Part shown: piece after piece, positions 13,601 to 28,600 of the stretch | Position numbering within the stretch: the first letter of the stretch is position 1 | Layout: the number at the start of each line of letters is the position of its first letter | Assembly: GCA_017590115.1 (NCBI GenBank) | Contig: JAGGNK010006526.1 | Span: forward strand, 662,108-726,107 | DNA from: Montifringilla adamsi | Taxonomy: Eukaryota; Chordata; Aves; Passeriformes; Passeridae | Reading direction: 5' to 3' | DNA length: 64,000 nt | The notes under the pieces: model-generated | Seen by the model: only the letters and a program-made list of their open reading frames with translations | Databases searched by the model: none | What the model was told of the DNA's origin: nothing | Program-made: the position numbers and the translations under genes

Positions 13601-16600
13601 CCTGTTTCTCATACAGCAAGTTATTAGTCTGAGGTGGAATAAAACATTTTACATTTGGCACTCCATGATTTTGCAAACGTGGATGCAATGTGCTCTTGAC
13701 TGGCTTCAGTAAATTACTCCTGATAAGACCTGGGTTACTCTTTTCCATGCGTATTTTATTACAGCAACTACAGCTTTTAAGATACTGCATAATTAATGCT
13801 TATGCAGACAGATATGGTTGAAAATTTAAAGCAGATCCAATTTACAGAATTTTAAGCCTTAGCCTTAACATTTAATTCACTGTAAGGGAGCTTGAAGCAT
13901 AACAGACATAATGAAAAATATCAGGGTGTACAAAGAACACAGGAGGAGAAAACACAGAAAAGAAAATTCCTTCCAAATATCTGGCATCTATCTAACCTCC
14001 AACCAAAGCCACACAGAGTTTTGGGCTCTCCACACTCATCCTCCTGGCTCAACATTGAGACAGTTTTATCAAACTCCTTTCTTAGTAATCAAAACAAGCC
14101 TAAGGTGAATGACAATACCCTTTGAGAGAAAAGCAAGCAAAACAAAAAACCCCAAAAAAACAAAAAACAAAACAAAACAAAAAACAAAAAAAAAAAAAAA
14201 AAAAAACCAAAAAAAAAACCAAACACCAAACCAAACCAAAACAACCAAAAACCAAACAAACAAAAAAAAAAACCTTCCCATTTCTCATTTTTCAAAATCA
14301 TTGTTTCACAAAAACAACTGTGCAGGTGTTATTGAATAATATGTACTTTCCCTCTCCTATTTCTTGCTCCACCACTGCAATATTATTCAAAGAAATATCC
14401 AAAACCCTTCTTCCACTCTCAGATCTAATATGGAACTTTTGTATACACAGAACATATAACCAAGGTAAAAAACCTATTTGAGACATTCATAGCCATTACA
14501 GAAATCAACTTCCAAGGTTACTGAGTTTCCCAGATAATCTCTCAAGCCTCCTCTACACAATACCTGTAAACTTAAGAGGAAACTCGTCTAACTTATTCTA
14601 ACACATTTTACAGTCAAAAAAAAGTGAAAATTTTTATTATTTCTTCCTCTTTCCAGTACTCCCAAATTGAGTTCTTCAGCTTATTTCTGCTTTTTCCAAT
14701 TTTGCCTAGAACACCTATATAAGCAATATATAACACTAGTACTTGCTGAATTTGATGCAAAGTTTTCCTATTTACATTAATATTTCAGATATTTTTGCAT
14801 TTTCTTTGTTAAAGACTCTTCCTGTGGGCAAGTGTCTCAGCTTCTTCTGATATCTAACTTCCTAGATATCCTTCTAAGAACAGATCAAGATTTTTTTTTT
14901 CCTGGATGTCTTACAAATTAATTAGCTTAATAAAGTTAATAATTTTTTTAGTTTTCAGAAGAAATCTTTTCTTTTGAAACTCTAACAAAGCCATCATGGC
15001 CTTGCTCAGCTCTTGTATTTTCTCTCTCCCCAAGTAATTAAAAAAAAGAAGGTGACATTTTAGTACATCTGACCAAGAGCAAAATTTTCACTGAGGAAGG
15101 GAAAAGATAAGACCAGACAGAATTTTTCAAAGGCATCATCTTCCCTCTCCTCTGCAACATATTTCTCACTCACGATTTTGCTTCACTGCTCTGTATTATC
15201 AGACCCTTGTTTCACTTTTCAGTGAACAATCCTTAGATAAAGAGCCTAAGCTAGTCTAAGTCCTACCTAACACATAAAAACCACAGTATTGATGCTCTCC
15301 TAGACTTGTTCCTCTTGTGAAGAGGAAAAAAACTACTTTTCAAGTGCAGATTTTAGAAAATAGATACATGAAGAAAACATATATATACTGGCTGTAAGTA
15401 TAAGGTGTAGCAGTTCTGGTAGTTCTTTCTTTCTTTTCAAAGTTTAGGGCAGCACAGCTACAGAGCTTCCCTTTTAAATGATTTAAACCAATGAAACTTT
15501 CCCTGTGCCTGAGCTGCTGCACTCTGGTGAAAACTCTCAAGCCCTTGGAAGAGTTCATTCAAATCCGTATTTTCATTTTAGTTTGGTAGACCTACTTTAA
15601 AGGCATAAAACCTCTGCTTTTAATTCTAATACAAAGTGCAACAACCCCACTTCCATCACACTTTGGCACTTGCCTGTCCTGTGCTTGAACAAGCTGAGAA
15701 GTTTTGAAGACTTCAAGTGCTTCAAAAGCAGCAAAATGGCTGCATTTAGGGGTTTTTAACCTTTTTCTTTGGCTGGTGCCAAACAAAGAGTCACTCAAAT
15801 ATTGGGATTTAATTAAAAACGAAAGGAAGGGAGTAAGGGAGAGACACTGACTGGAATCACTACTGCAATCAGCATGATCAGCATTACCCATTTTCAAAAC
15901 TGCGAAATGTTGTATCTTCTGCAGACCCAGAAGGGAGAAATTTTCCAATGCCAGCTAACAACAAGCAAACACACTCTGTGCAGCTTCTTCTGGATATTTG
16001 CCTTGGAAAACCCTGTTTTTGGAGATAATGATGGACAACAACAGCAGGGAATGCAGTGCCAGAGCTCTGTAACACCACTAGGTATTGACATCTGAGAGCA
16101 GGGAAGCAGCTTTTTCAATCTGCCCTGCTGTAATCCCTCAGGGGGATGATGTGGGCCAGTATCTGCAGGCCAGAACCTGCAGCAGAAAAAGAATATTGCT
16201 GAGCAGGGACTGCCCTTAAATGTGTGTGTTAACACCTGACAGCACGTCTAGCCTCAAAAAAACCCTCCAAAATATCTAACAGGTTCTTCCAACACAGACA
16301 TATTTTATTATATGTCTTGACTCAGGTAACTTGCCTGTCAGATGAAGCTTTGCCTCTTACTGCTGCAGGTATTTGCAATTCTTATCTCTACTATTTCCAA
16401 CAGGAATAGAAGCGTGCTTCATTTTTTTCAGTCTAAACTGAAGCTTCTTTCGGTATAAAAAACATGACCATTGCAGCATTTTGCTTGCAATCAATCAGCC
16501 TTCAGCTAAGCATTGAAAAAGCTGACAGAAATGCTTTCTAAAAAAAAATTAAAAGAGATAAAAGTAGACAAGAATGATGAAAGCTGCAAATCTTAGGAAG

Positions 16601-19600
16601 ATTCACATTCCATAGTTTTAAACTACTGCTGACTTATTTTTAGCTAATTTTATGAACCGTAACTTAATTTATTTTAGTTAAATTAGGCTTCAAGTTGATG
16701 ATTTAACACTTATATTTCCCTCAGTGACCAGGAACATCCCCTGTGAACTGAGCCATGTAGTTTTTAGCATGCTACAGGAAACTAATTACTGATTCCTTCA
16801 CTCAACAGGCCTTGCACAACTTCTTTATGAACCTGCAAAAAAAAAAAAATAACCCAAGACCACATGCTCCACTTCCCAAAGGCTGAAAATTGGACTGAAG
16901 ATGAATTAAACTGATGTTTAGCAGGTCAGTCTTTCATTTACTGTACACTGAAAGAAAAGAAGCAGGAAAACTATAAAAAACCTCGACTCTGGCTCAGGAT
17001 GATAGGGAAAATAATTAATAAAGGGAAAAATAAAGGAAAAAAACCCATTAATAAAGGGAAAAAACCCAACAACCCCACACCAAAACTAAAAAGCTATCTT
17101 CCCAAGACTCCCACAAAAAGAGAAGAGCATGCTGATCAAAAATCATTTTTGCTGTTAAAGACCTCATGGTACTGCTAGCATCAACAGACAGGAAAAGCTG
17201 TGTGAAGTTAAGTGGTCTTCTAAAATACTTGTCAGAAGTTGTTTCTTAAGGAATTACATTTTCTGTTGCTTCATTTAGACCTGATCACTGTCACTTAAGC
17301 ACACACAAGCATCTTCAGCAACACTACAGACTAAATATATATTGTATTCTTTACAATTAAAATTGTATTTGAGAAGTATTGACTCCTATACAAATCTGGG
17401 TCAGTTTACTATGCTAGCTTAATTTTAAACACGTGTATTATCCCCAAACATCTCTATAACCCCTGTGCCCATCAGTTGCTTCAGTGTGTGTCCACTTCAG
17501 TTCTGTATTATTCCTTATTCTTTTGCCTCAGTTACTACACACTAACAACACTTTAACTGAGGATGCTTTTTGCTTTGTCCTGCTTGTTTCTCTGTGCTGT
17601 TGATAAGCTTTTCCATCCACTGCCCAGCTTGAAGAAAAGCTTTTTATCTCAAGTTATAGTCATGGAATTTTAGTCTCCCAGAATGGTTTGGGTCAGAAAG
17701 GGCCTTAAAGATCACCTTGTTCCACCCCAGCCATGGCAGGGACACCTCCCACTGTCCCAGGCTGCTCCAGCCCCAGTGTCCAGCCTGGCCTTGGGCACTG
17801 CCAGGGATCCAGGGGCAGCCCCAGCTGCTCTGGGCACCCTGTGCCAGGGCCTGCCCACCCTGCCAGGGAACAATTCCCCATTCCCAAGATCCCAGCCAGC
17901 CCTGCCCTCTGGCAGTTTAAAGCCATCACCCTTGTCCTAACCCTACCCACCCTGGTAAAAAACCCCTCTCCAGATCTGTTTTAGGCCCCCTTTAGCTACT
18001 GGAAAGCTGCTATTCAAATACTGTACTTCCTTGTTTTGCCCCATTTCTTACCTGTCAAAGCTTGGTAACTTTACCTGAAATTCTCTTCCCTCCTCAAAAG
18101 GATGCTTTTCCCAAGCTACACATTCCTACTCATTCTAAACCCTTTTACTTCCAATTATGAGCCAATTAACAGAGTAAATGAGAACTTCCTCCCTCTATAT
18201 GGGATGAAAGCAAAGTTACATCAGTGACAAGATTTGCCTTTCTCACTACTTCTTCCCCTTATCCCATGATAAACAAGGAAGAAAACATCCTTGCTTTTCC
18301 ACAGCTTCATATCTCTGAAGATTATCAGTTTTAAAAAATGAACAGACCATGAGCAGTGACACAACTATCATTTACACTGTTGAGGAGCCAGAGGAATTGG
18401 TCACGCTAGGAAAAAAATTGTCCTTATATGTACAACTGAGAATGAGGCCTCTTATTCTGTTGCTCTTTCTTTTTTCCATTATTTTCACCGGGAAAACACA
18501 ACTACAGAAATTTTAACTTTTTTTTTTTTTCCTCCTTTAAGACACCACACAAAAAACTTGGGTCTTGTGTGCTTGCAAACCAAAGACAAGCAGCTGACCA
18601 AATACCAGATTTGACAGGAAACATAAGAGGTTAGTGTACATATCAGAAAAAGCAGGAGCTCCCAAACAGGTTTTTGTCTCTTTTTAACCCAGCAGAAAGC
18701 CTCAAGTTAAATACTTTGATCATGCCAGCCATCAGTTACTGCTCAGCCTCCTGTCTCCAGCCCGGAAATTAGTCTGCTCAGAGCCCAGATAGCTGAAAAA
18801 CCAACCACATTTTATCTACAGCTTAGGCTGGGAGGCCAAGCTGAAGGAAACACACACATGTTCTGTATTAGGAAGAATATACCTTATTTTAAAGAACTTA
18901 ATTTACAGAACCATAAAAAGCATGCATTTAAAACACAATGATGTAAATAAAAATTACAAAACAACATCTCTTATAACTTTGAGGTGATTTGCAAGGGAAA
19001 TTCACATATCCTTAAACTATAAAATTTTACTCAAAGAGTTATGAACTGCTGCTAAATTCAGTTTAAAATTAAACCACTGAGACACTTCTTTCTGTAAAAT
19101 ATTACAGGCAACTATGGCAACCCACAGATGAAGAAATCACTGCATTCTGCTATTTATTGGAAAGCATAAATTATTGCATTAAAAGCATAAATTACAAATT
19201 ACTGCTGAACTAAACAGGCATTTAAGGCATCTTTTACAGTAGTTTCACATACTCCATCTCATGTAAAGCACAAGCAAAATGAGCACTTAGATACTTTTTA
19301 TAGTTATTATCAAGATATACTATAGGAGTAACCTTTCTTTAACTGAATAATAGTAAAATAAATTACTAACTTCTTTATTTGAATATGAGGTCTATGCAAC
19401 ACCAATATTAGGAAAAATTTTACTTAGTCCTGTCAAAGCTGCAAAAGCGTGCTATATTAGATGAGATGCACTAGATAGTTATATATGCAATTATATATGC
19501 TATATTTTATTGACAGTGACAGAAGGAAATTTAGCTTGCTATCTCCAGTTTCAAGAAATAAAATGCAAACCTTTAATTGAAATAACCCAATTTTTAAATA

Positions 19601-22600
19601 CCCACATAAGGTAGTTGAACTCTTGCAGAACAAGAGCACTCTACACAAAATTGAAAACCTAGGACTTTCAAGGAGAGCTGGGGAAAAAGGATGCCAAAAC
19701 ACTGATGTTTAAATTTCCGTAAAGGGCTTGAATTCTGCAGCTAAAGATTTCACAATGAATGGCAAGAAAGCAAACCTAAACTCTTTCAATATCACAAAAG
19801 TTAGGCTGCAGCACGCAAGTGTAGTAGAATCTTTCAAGCTTTGAAGGTCGAACAATTTAAAGTACAAATATCATTACTAGAAACTCTGAGCCATCATCAC
19901 AGCTGGAGTCTGTCCTATACATCAATGTGATTCCACAGCCCTGAATACAGAGTACAGAAGCAAATCTTAACTGGGAATGATTTCTTTTATCTAGGATAAA
20001 AAGCAAGCCTATCAAGTTGTCTGGCAATAAATAAAAAGCATTTCTGATGCAATCAACTGAATTTAAAAAAAAATTGAATATTGCAATTATATTATGCCAT
20101 AGTTCAGCCAGAAGTATAATCCACCTGAGACACATAGCCCAGACTGCAGAATTTGCAATGGTAAGATCCATCAGAAGTAAGGCTCAAACTACAAATTACC
20201 CTAACCTTGTGCAATCCCTTGGAAATCCATTCCAAACAGAAAGACCTGGTAGTCTCTTAATTTTAGACAGGTATACATTGTACACAGACATATCTCTAAA
20301 TGGCTATGAAACATTTGTAAGTATTAACAAATATTTAACAAAATACTACTTCCTATTTCTCCACTAACCAAACCATGTAAGATTTGAGTCCTTGTGCCTG
20401 CTTCAGAAGAAGCAACTACAGGAAACGGGATAAATAGAAAACTGCAAATCAGGTTTTAAGAATGAAAGCAACAACACTCAAGCTAGAGACAAACAAACTG
20501 ATCCTTTACATTCCTCTTACTCTTGTGGTACCTAGTGGGTATACAAACCAGCCTGGAAGAGCAAATAGAAACTCCTGCTTTTTCAGTGTTTGGGCTTCTA
20601 GTTCCTTTACCTCCATGGAAATTATTTCCATTTCACAGTTAAAAAATACTAAAAAAATTTAAAAACATAAAATGGTGCAAGATATTTATCCAAATTTATG
20701 CTCATAGCTCTGAGCATTTCACAGCTGAATTTTAAAAAGGGAATTCCACAGGACTCCCTTCAGAAGCCATCTCTGAGATGCCTTCTGGAATAAGACTGGG
20801 TTTAGGAACTGATCCCTGTATTATGGTAATTGGTTATTTTTTTTCAGTCCTTCTCTGACCTCCTCCCAACTAACCAGAGCAAATTACCTCCCAAGTTCTT
20901 CTTATGACAGAGGTGTTATACAGAAAAAAAAAAATCCTTCAATTATCTAGACTTACACAATCCTAACACCACCAGCAATTCTGCTGGATTGTTATTTCCT
21001 GTAGCAAAGAGCAAAAGACATCTAATGTTTTAACTATTACGTGAACAAACTATGCAGCCTAAATGAGCTGAAATTCCCCCATTTAAGCTTTGTGCGTGAC
21101 AATTTTTAAAAAAGACACTTTCTAAAATTACAAATAATAAGTGGCTTACTGAAAGTTTGCTGGCTGAAAATATACGGTGTAAAACATGTACACACAGCAA
21201 TTTTTTTTGTATACAACTACTCAGCAGTTTCCTTCCTTGAATTTCTTTTACCTCTTTGGCACTGAGGGCCAGTGAAGCCATAGACACAAGCGCAGCGATT
21301 GGGTCCAACACACCTTCCTCCATTCTGACAGCCACTCTCACAGACAGCTTCAGTTAACAAAATAAACAGACAAAAAGGTTAATAATGTTATTTATGGATT
21401 AACACATGCGTCATTTTCAAAATGCTCATTTTTCTCCCACTGCTCCAAGTCTTTCTAGGCCTGAGGATGGAGCTGATCTCCCTCCTGCCACCTCCACCAG
21501 CAATGGCTGTGCAAACCAAATTCCATCAGCACCTGCTGACTTTAACTGCAAACAGCTGCTCAGCACAGATTAACAACACGTGTTCAACTTCAGTGTGTTT
21601 TAATCAGCTGTGCAGCTCTAGTCACTCATAAGAATTATATAAGAACTTACTGTCACTCACTGAAGTTACCTCTCTGTCAAACCTCAACTATTTTTTGGGC
21701 ATATTAAGTTGTGCTGTTCAGTCACAACAGCAACAAACCTTTTGAGAAGAGAAAGGAGTCCAAGAGAGAGATAAACATCTCTTAAAAGCTGATGTTGCTG
21801 GAAAGAGGAGTGACATTTGGAAGCAAAGGTAAAGAATTTCCTGCGTAACTCATTTTTTTTCCTGCGTAACTCATTTTTTACCTGAAAATAACTGCGTTTC
21901 CTACAAGATCCCAACAAAAAATAAAATTTTTGTGGTGAGGGAGGAAGCAGGGTGGGGTGTAAGAGTTATAAATCCACAGTACATTTAGATGAAAAAGATA
22001 TTTCACTGTCATGGGACTTCAGAGCACCCACTCATACTCTTCACCAATGGTCTGAATCAAGAACAAAGCTTTCTGCCAGACCACTGAATTTTCTCAGTTC
22101 AAAAGGAAGACAGTTCTTCAGAGAGGCTGAAAAACACCATTGAAAGACTGCCTTAAGTAACTCATTTTAGCTGCTTTCTGACTCACTGCTTCAGGTCATG
22201 GCTTCAAAACTGTCCAAATATGTTCCAAATCAAAATATTTCAGAGTAAGAACAGTCAAAAAATTCTTTAAACTTTAAATTTTTGGTCTCAAAGTCATTAG
22301 GCTGCCTTCCTAAACGTGTCTCCTCAGTTTGGATGTGGTATTTGTAACACATTTGAGTATCCAGAGCAAAAAAAACCTCAGAAACGTAGAGAAGGTAATA
22401 ATTTCAAACTGAAAAAAGGTACACATTACTCCTGCATCATAGTGGAGAGCACAAAATATACTATTGTGTGGAAATGTGATAAAGCCTTACTTCTTACCAA
22501 GAACCACCAAATGGAATTTCCGGTGAATGCACACATAAAATGAAGATATTTTGTTGCATATGTTACATTACTGAATTAATGGACGACACTTCAGCAAGAC

Positions 22601-25600
22601 AATTAACTTGATTATACACAATTAAATTTTTCTAAATAGAAATAAAGACATATTTACATTTTTAAGGCTGTCTAGAAGACACATTCATAATCCTGCTTGA
22701 AATTTTAACTACATGACACTCCAGAGTTTGTTCAGATTTTCTAGATTGCTTCAGGGTCGCCACCTGAAAATTCAATCATCGTTTCATTTATTCACTGGAA
22801 ATTTGCCTTGTCTGAGAGCATTCAGGTGTTGAATATATTAACAATATATTTTAATATATTCTAACAAAAGCAGGAAGGGACCAACAACCCTGAATATAAA
22901 ATTTCACTGGGGTCACAAGTCAGGATTATAACTATTTCCTAAAATTTTAGAGAGTTTTAGCCAGTTAAAGCAGGAACAAGTCTGTTGTTCCAGCATTTAT
23001 AAAAATGACTAGGGCAAAAAAAATTATCTTCCACAATATTAAGCCAATCTGGTTTTTGCAGAGCTGCCCTCTGTCTCTAGTTCTTTCAGACTGCTTTATG
23101 CAATTAATTTCTCTCCTAATTAGTAGAATCCTAATCAGCCTCAGAATACACTTTGAGTCTTTCCTCATCCCTGCAGCTTTTAAGTACTTTTATTGTTTGC
23201 TAAATTGCTGCAGCTTGTAAACACTGTGCTGTTATAGGTAAAGCTGAGCAAATAAGCAAACACTAGTTTGTCTGCCAACCCAAAAAGGTATCCAATAGCT
23301 TGAACCGTATTTAATGCTTTTTTCCTTAGACTAAGTAGAAAACAGAAGAACATTCTTCAACCAGCAGTGAGACTATTGTTCTGAGGCAGAAAAAACTTTG
23401 TTGAAAGAGAATGAAAAACTAGTGAACATCTGGTATGAAGAGGGGGATGCACAGAGATGCTGCTCCCCAAGGGTTTCCCAAAACCACTCAGTGATTCCAA
23501 TCTGCAACTTGAATTTTAGAGAACACAAAAGCACTTGATGCAGGAAATGACTGCCAGCTAAACACCATACCCCAAAACAAGGAATTCTTTCAGGTGTTGC
23601 ACTGCACTTCAAGCAAACTGGCTGTGACTTACGCTGCTCACAGTGGGCACCAGAGAAGCCCTTCTGGCACTGGCACCGCTCGTCCACGCACGACCCGCCG
23701 TTCCTGCAGCTGATGCTGCACTGCTGCGCTGCAGAGAGACACCCAAAATCAGCCAAAAACACCACAAAGGAATGGCCATTCACAGTCTGTGAAATGGGAA
23801 TGATGGGCTTTGTACCATCTATGCTACATATTTTAGGTGTATACTTATGGAGAGGTTTTCTCGAGTTTTCCACGATTATTGCTGCAACTCAGAACTTTTA
23901 ATTGCATTGGAAGCTGTACAATCTTAATTTCATAGCAAAATGGACTCAATGAAAATATGAACACCACACACCTTCATTTGTAAACTTCTTTCTCTCTTGA
24001 AGCATATTTTATTTGAATTTGTCACACAGAACAAACAGGCATGTGTGGAATAACAAACCTGATCAAGAACTTGAGGTGTCTTACCTAAGTGTAATTTACA
24101 TTTGCGTATGCAGTAATGAGAAATTATTTTTAAGCAAGTTGGCATTTTTGTCACTGAAACTTGAAGAGAATGACTTTCAATTAAATCTCTAATGAAAACA
24201 CAGTAAGTCCTTACCAGGTCTTGATCCACATGTGGGTGATATCTGCCCACTGGCACAAGTGCACATGTTGGGACGGGAACAAAATCCATCACCACAGCTA
24301 TTTCTGCAAATTGCTGAGGAAGAACACAGAAAGAGAGTGACAGGGATTAACAGCAACCTGAGGCTTAAACTTGCAGGAGAAAAAAAACCAACAACACTCT
24401 AAAACTCACTTCATTGGGACAGCTATTACACATGCAAAAGTAATTTTAAGTTAAATAAAGTGAACTGAATTTTGGCATAATCAGTATCTCTTGACAAATT
24501 TGAAGACAATCAGAATTAAATCAGGCATATTCAAACACTGACCTGACCACTGAAACCAGGTAATCAACTCTTTCCCCAATTAGAAATATCAGCCAATTAT
24601 TCAAGGAATGTAAAATCATTAAAAACACATCTTTTAGACCACAAGACCTGTGAGAAAACATTACCAAGATTAGAAGGAATATAAACAATGCCAATTTATG
24701 CTGTGGGCTTCACCCTTATAATCACCAATTTAAAGGCATTTTAGGGTCTTTTTTTTTTCCTATTCCTAAGATTATATGCCTTTGCCCAAAGCAGTTTTGT
24801 GGGAAGCCAATGTGCAAATGCTGGACTTTACAGATTTTGTGGCGTTTTCCTAAAGAGTTTCCTGTACTCAGGTAGCTCCCACACTTTGATTTTAAAACTA
24901 ACCATAAAATCCCCAGGAAAGCCTGTCCACCCCACATCTGTGTGTTACATGCCTGACCTTCTGCCATCCCCCTGATGACCCAAAGTCCTGCCCTCCCTTC
25001 TCACTCACCATCCAGCACACCTCCAATGAGAAAAGGAGTGACAGAACCACAAAAAAAAAAGAGCTAAAAGTCTAAATTATTCTAAGGCAGATCCAAATTA
25101 ATACAGGAAATTCATCTGCTCAAGTAGCAGATGAATCAAAAGAGAGCCTGAAGCAGTCAGAGTCACTATAGCACAACAGAGGACTTCAAAAAGATATATA
25201 TTGTGCAACATACAACTTGTATAGCAAAAAATTTTAAAAAACAAACAAACACCACCACAAAAAAACCCCAAAAAAACCCCAAAAACCAAAAAACAGGAAT
25301 CACAATTTCTTTGTAAACAGGCCTAGAGTTTTGTGAGAACCAAATAATCTGGCAGCACATCTCCACTGAAGGACTACAATGGAACAAATACCTTGAGGAG
25401 ATCACGTGTGGGCATCAAAAAGATGCAAAATGCATTTATCATTAAATTCTGCTACAATAATGTCCCAAATGTGAAGGCATGAGAAGTCAAAAGAGTTTGT
25501 GGTATTCTTCTCTTTAACTGGAATTAGAGACGTGCCATGGACAGACTTAAAATACTATTCCACGAGCAGAAGTAAAAGTGAGGAAGAGGACTTGGAGTTA

Positions 25601-28600
25601 GAGCACTTGACAAGCACCAGAAACGGGGTTGTTTTTCTATATTCCTGTTCAGTTCATCTTTATACACCACAAAGTCAATCTCTTGATAAAGCAAGGTTTA
25701 CATTTAGTCCATTTGTTAATTTATTATCCATTAAGAAGTAGTTTTTTTACCAACTGAAAGCCCCAGACGTTAAGGCATATCCTAAATATGCTTTCATCAG
25801 AACAGTTTACTCTGTATAACAAAAGAGCAAAAGTAAGCAGACATTTGGTTTTCAGATAAAAGATCACTTTTAATCATAAATGTGCCACAGACCACCAACA
25901 ACCACCGCCACATCATCCGCTTGAAACACTGTCAGGTCAGAATGGTTTCTTTTTCACCTACCACTGGCTCACAGATGTCTCCTCATGAAATACCACTTTA
26001 AAATCACCAGTTAAAATATGCATCAATTATAATCAGCACATCTCCAATGAGAAATGTAATAGCTTGTCCAGCATCCTGTGCAGGAGGCTTTTTCTAGGTG
26101 AAGAACTCTAGGTAAAGGGAATATCATCTCCCCAGACATTAAATGTGAGCATAGAAATCTGTACACTTAAACCTTCACCAAAAGCAGAAACAGAAAAGTG
26201 TCACAGACAATACTGGTCTGCCAAAATCACTCACCCTATAAACACTTTAGAAAGTGCAATTTTCTTTTCAATTGCTTACTGCAATTAGAGTGCAGTAAGC
26301 AGGCAGGAGCTAAAAGATGTCCCTTGTGCACATACATTTAAAATAAATCAGATTATTCTGGATGTAGGCAGACCTGAGGCCAAGGCCTTTAAGAGACACA
26401 ATTTAAAGGATATCTTGTAAGGATTGTTTAAAGCCCCTAAACACATTCGAGCCAGACACACAGCTGAATCTGAAAAGCCTATCAACAGCATAATAGGCAG
26501 CCCAAATCCTTCTTAAAATCTCTACTTTACATTAAAGTAAAGTAGGCAGTATTGAAAGGGTTGATAAATGTGAAAAGAACACTCTGAGGAACTCCTTTTA
26601 TTCCACAGCAGCATTAATAAAAGGATCTTCCTCTGAATGGCACCATTATCCTTTGCTGGGAAATTCTGGGTCAGCTTGAGGTGAAAATAGGTGTTACATG
26701 GCACAGTTAGACCCAATATTAACTACTCAAGTTTAACCATGTAAAACCAATATAAGTGAACAGGTGAGGGAGGCCTGGAATCATTAAAAAAGCCACCAAA
26801 AGTCAAAAGTTTGTCAGACCTTGGCTTATCACCCTTCCCTTGCCCAGTTTCATCCTGCATGCCTGCAGTTAATCAGATGGAGAATTACAAAGAACTCCAC
26901 TGCTTACATAAAGAGCAGTATGTTCTTGAACATGAATTCTGAAGCTGAGCATACTTATTAACATAACAGACAGTGACAGGCTAGATTAAATGGCAACAGA
27001 TTAAAAATTTAAGGTCTGAAGGAAGCATTGTCTACTATCAGCTGTTACCTAACACAGAGAAAGTTCAACTTCATTTTCTATTTCATGGTAAACATCCCCG
27101 AAGACATCATCCCACCAGAGTACTGAGCACACTTCCCTCAACACACAACTTTTTTCCTTTTCTTTTTTGCCATGCCACGTATGTCAAAAATCACATCTGT
27201 CAGCACAGTACCTACCATGACCAGCCAGCAGCCAGTCTACATGCCTGACAGCCATCAAAACACAACCAAAAATAACAGAGGGCAAGCATCCCAGATGTAA
27301 AGAAGCTTTCTATTTGACTGTAATTCAAAGTTTCAGAGAACTTCAAGATCTGATTTGCTTATATCAAGACCTTTTGGCTTTTTTTTCCCCCTCTGCTACT
27401 ACAGTTCAGTATTTGATTTGACAGTTTTTTTTTTTCCTTTTTCCTTCACTGTCACAGGTTTTCTTTAAAAACTAGGTGGAGATATGTCCCTTATGAACAT
27501 ACCAAGGTCATTGGACAGCTCTTCAATTACAAAGAATGTGGACCTGTAAATCCATCTTGGTTAATTTTTCCCTTTCCTTTCCGTCCATTATTTCTAAGAA
27601 CAACGTGAAACACAGAACTGAACTTGCTTTTGTCATGCTGAAGGAAAAGTGAAGTAGAAGAATATTTACTTTCATTGTTACCCCTTGAGCAGCAGCAGTC
27701 AGACACTTACGAACAATGCACTGATTCCCTCCAGGAAGTGTTCTCCATCCAGGGCAACAGTAGGAGCGAAATCTAGAACCACAGACATTTGGCCTGCAAA
27801 ACAGACAAATCAATAAATGTGCACGGGAAAACAGGAGGCACTCTGAAAAAAATTTAATGTTTTACATACACACACGGGAAGAATCCAGCTGCATAAAACA
27901 AAAACTGCATAGCGAAGTTGTCTACAAAAATATCCTCCCCAAACGAACAAAAATCTTCTTCCAAGGCATTTAATTTTGGGTTAGTTCAACTGATTAGTAT
28001 AAAGAGGAGAGGTAGACGAGGCAAGAGCAGGACATATTCATCCTTCTTGCAACAACTGAGGATGTGGAAGGGATGAGTTTGATTCTACTTTCATTCACTC
28101 TTGGAAGTCTTGCCATAAAAAAGGGCTTCTTGCTGTCATCTGACACTAGACAGAAGGGATGCCTGCTCATAAGAATAAACTAACTCAAAACACCAAGAAG
28201 TCCCCGAAACATCAGAAGAAAACCAAACCGACTCTGCATCTGTAGAAATCCCCCAAAAAAGTGAACATCAGACTATCTGAGTATCAGAAGACCCTGGACC
28301 AAGGAGCCAAATGAGGTCAACTCATTAGCTGTACGGCAGACCCCCCACAAGGTCTGCTTGTAATTAAATCACACTAATTAGGAAGCCAGACTTCCACAGG
28401 CAAAGCCCGAACTCCCAGCTCAGCGAGCCGCGAGTCCTCAGCCTCGAAGAGGCGGGAGAGGGAGCGGCACCGGGGGCACACACGGAGACCACCGGCAAAG
28501 GGCTCTGGCTGGAGAGATGTCCTGGGGAACAAACAGGCGGCGGGGAAGGGGGTTTCAGCCTTGTCCCTACCCTCGGAGCCCATCGTGCTGTCCTCGCCTG

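Larger units (their letters stand above)
5819..21251 (-). other. FBN2: FBN2 intron 5 (about 15.4 kb)
   Basis: Long AT-rich intron. It contains a 20-bp-period duplication at 6924-6959, a TTA microsatellite at 10019-10047, an A/CC-rich tract at 14131-14274 and a minus-strand CR1 copy at 17677-17985. No exon or RNA gene was recognised in the remainder. Confidence 0.75.

Noticed and set aside
14069..14481. Lysine-rich and phenylalanine-rich frames at 14.1-14.5 kb and 43.6-43.9 kb
   Set aside because: They are translations of low-complexity A/C or T/G tracts.
17683..17984. Proline-rich frames at 17.7-18.0 kb
   Set aside because: They are antisense or sense reads of a CR1 fragment with no intact CR1 protein motif.
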